The position numbers and the translations under genes were made by a program. 5,133 bases of DNA from Pseudomonadota bacterium. Lineage in GTDB: Bacteria > Pseudomonadota > Alphaproteobacteria > Caulobacterales > Caulobacteraceae. Shown piece after piece: positions 4,834-5,133 of the stretch. The stretch covers positions 1 to 5,133 of the forward strand of contig JAEYUE010000162.1 of assembly GCA_023433655.1 (NCBI GenBank), in the 5' to 3' direction. Under the pieces are notes generated by a model. It did no database searches. It saw only the letters and a program-made list of their open reading frames with translations, and was not told the origin of the DNA. Each line of letters opens with the position of its first letter. Positions within the stretch are counted from its first letter, which is position 1.

Positions 4834-5133
4834 TTAGATGTACCGGCGAAGGCTGCGGGCCAGTTCGGCGGCGCCGTCCTTGCCGCCCTTCTTGACCTGC
4901 GGCTGGTAGGCGACGCGGGCGTGCTCCACGCAGTAAACGCCTTCCGAGGCGCGACGGCCGCAGAAGCTGAACTCGCGCGACGACGGGTCGCCGATCGGCC
5001 ATTTGCACATGTGGGCGCCCAGGGTCATCACCGTGGCCGTGCCCGGCAGGTCGGGCATCGGCGGCGGCGTCGCCGGCGCGGCCGGGCGCGGCTGAACCGC
5101 CTCGATGCGGCGCGGCGCCGACGGGGCCTGGGT
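4834..5133 (-). CDS. gcrA: GcrA cell-cycle regulator, C-terminal part (N-terminus off window)
   Basis: Transcriptional cofactor of the Caulobacterales cell cycle. In Caulobacter it binds the housekeeping sigma factor's domain 2 through its C-terminus and acts with CcrM methylation at GANTC promoters. The frame is open to the right edge: 99 codons are visible, and about 70 residues, including the N-terminal DNA-binding domain of the family, are missing. The visible part starts with a Pro/Ala-rich linker (TQAPSAPRRIEAVQPRP and on), then GTATVMTLGAHMCKWPIGDP, FCGRR, YCVEHARVAYQP and the ending ELARSLRRYI, all closely matching the C-terminal sigma-interacting region of Caulobacter GcrA as I remember it. 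The ATG at 5056-5058 is internal, not the start. Three Cys and one His are spaced C-X14-C-X9-C-X2-H. It stops with TAA (4834-4836) and converges on the VOC gene. Confidence is high because the conserved block is distinctive. Confidence 0.95.
   Translation of the reverse strand, partial: TQAPSAPRRIEAVQPRPAAPATPPPMPDLPGTATVMTLGAHMCKWPIGDPSSREFSFCGRRASEGVYCVEHARVAYQPQVKKGGKDGAAELARSLRRYI

Noticed and set aside
1..5133. An undescribed defence, secretion or biosynthetic system.
   Set aside because: All six genes fall in, or resemble, known families without a shared pathway, and there are no mobility genes or composition breaks that would mark an island.

Overview
The window looks like ordinary chromosome from a GC-rich alphaproteobacterium of the order Caulobacterales, most likely Brevundimonas or a close relative. 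The evidence is the very high GC content (about 70 % by eye), the 3' part of a gcrA-type cell-cycle regulator at the right edge, an alphaproteobacterial-type double-length dCTP deaminase, and the style of the gamma-glutamyltransferase. I see no transposase, integrase, phage gene, tRNA, rRNA or CRISPR array.

Layout, left to right. (1) Positions 1-1617, plus strand: a gamma-glutamyltransferase (ggt) whose first codons lie off the left edge. (2) Positions 1618-1713: a short convergent gap filled by an imperfect inverted repeat made of four heptanucleotide units per arm, probably a shared terminator. (3) Positions 1714-2589, minus strand: an exported, probably outer-membrane beta-barrel protein that resembles the DUF2219/LpxR family but lacks a recognisable LpxR active-site N-terminus. 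(4) Positions 2699-3730, minus strand: a two-domain dCTP deaminase (dcd). (5) Positions 3731-3823: a divergent promoter gap with the only intergenic GANTC (CcrM methylation) site in the window. (6) Positions 3824-4642, plus strand: apaG followed by a VOC-fold (glyoxalase/bleomycin-resistance-like) protein, a tight two-gene operon in which the apaG stop overlaps the next Shine-Dalgarno. (7) Positions 4643-4833: a convergent gap densely packed with hairpins, including a good candidate terminator for gcrA. (8) Positions 4834-5133, minus strand: the C-terminal 99 codons of gcrA; its N-terminal DNA-binding part is off the right edge.

The genes do not form one pathway. They cover glutathione/gamma-glutamyl metabolism, the cell envelope, pyrimidine nucleotide supply (dCTP to dUTP), a cation- or stress-linked protein and cell-cycle transcription. 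The only cross-link I can suggest is regulatory: GcrA acts at GANTC-methylated promoters, and one such site sits between dcd and apaG. I found no convincing undescribed multi-gene system. The most unusual items are the heptad inverted repeat, the one-sided active-site motifs of the tandem dCTP deaminase, the LpxR-like protein without the catalytic residues, and the hairpin-rich gap beside gcrA.
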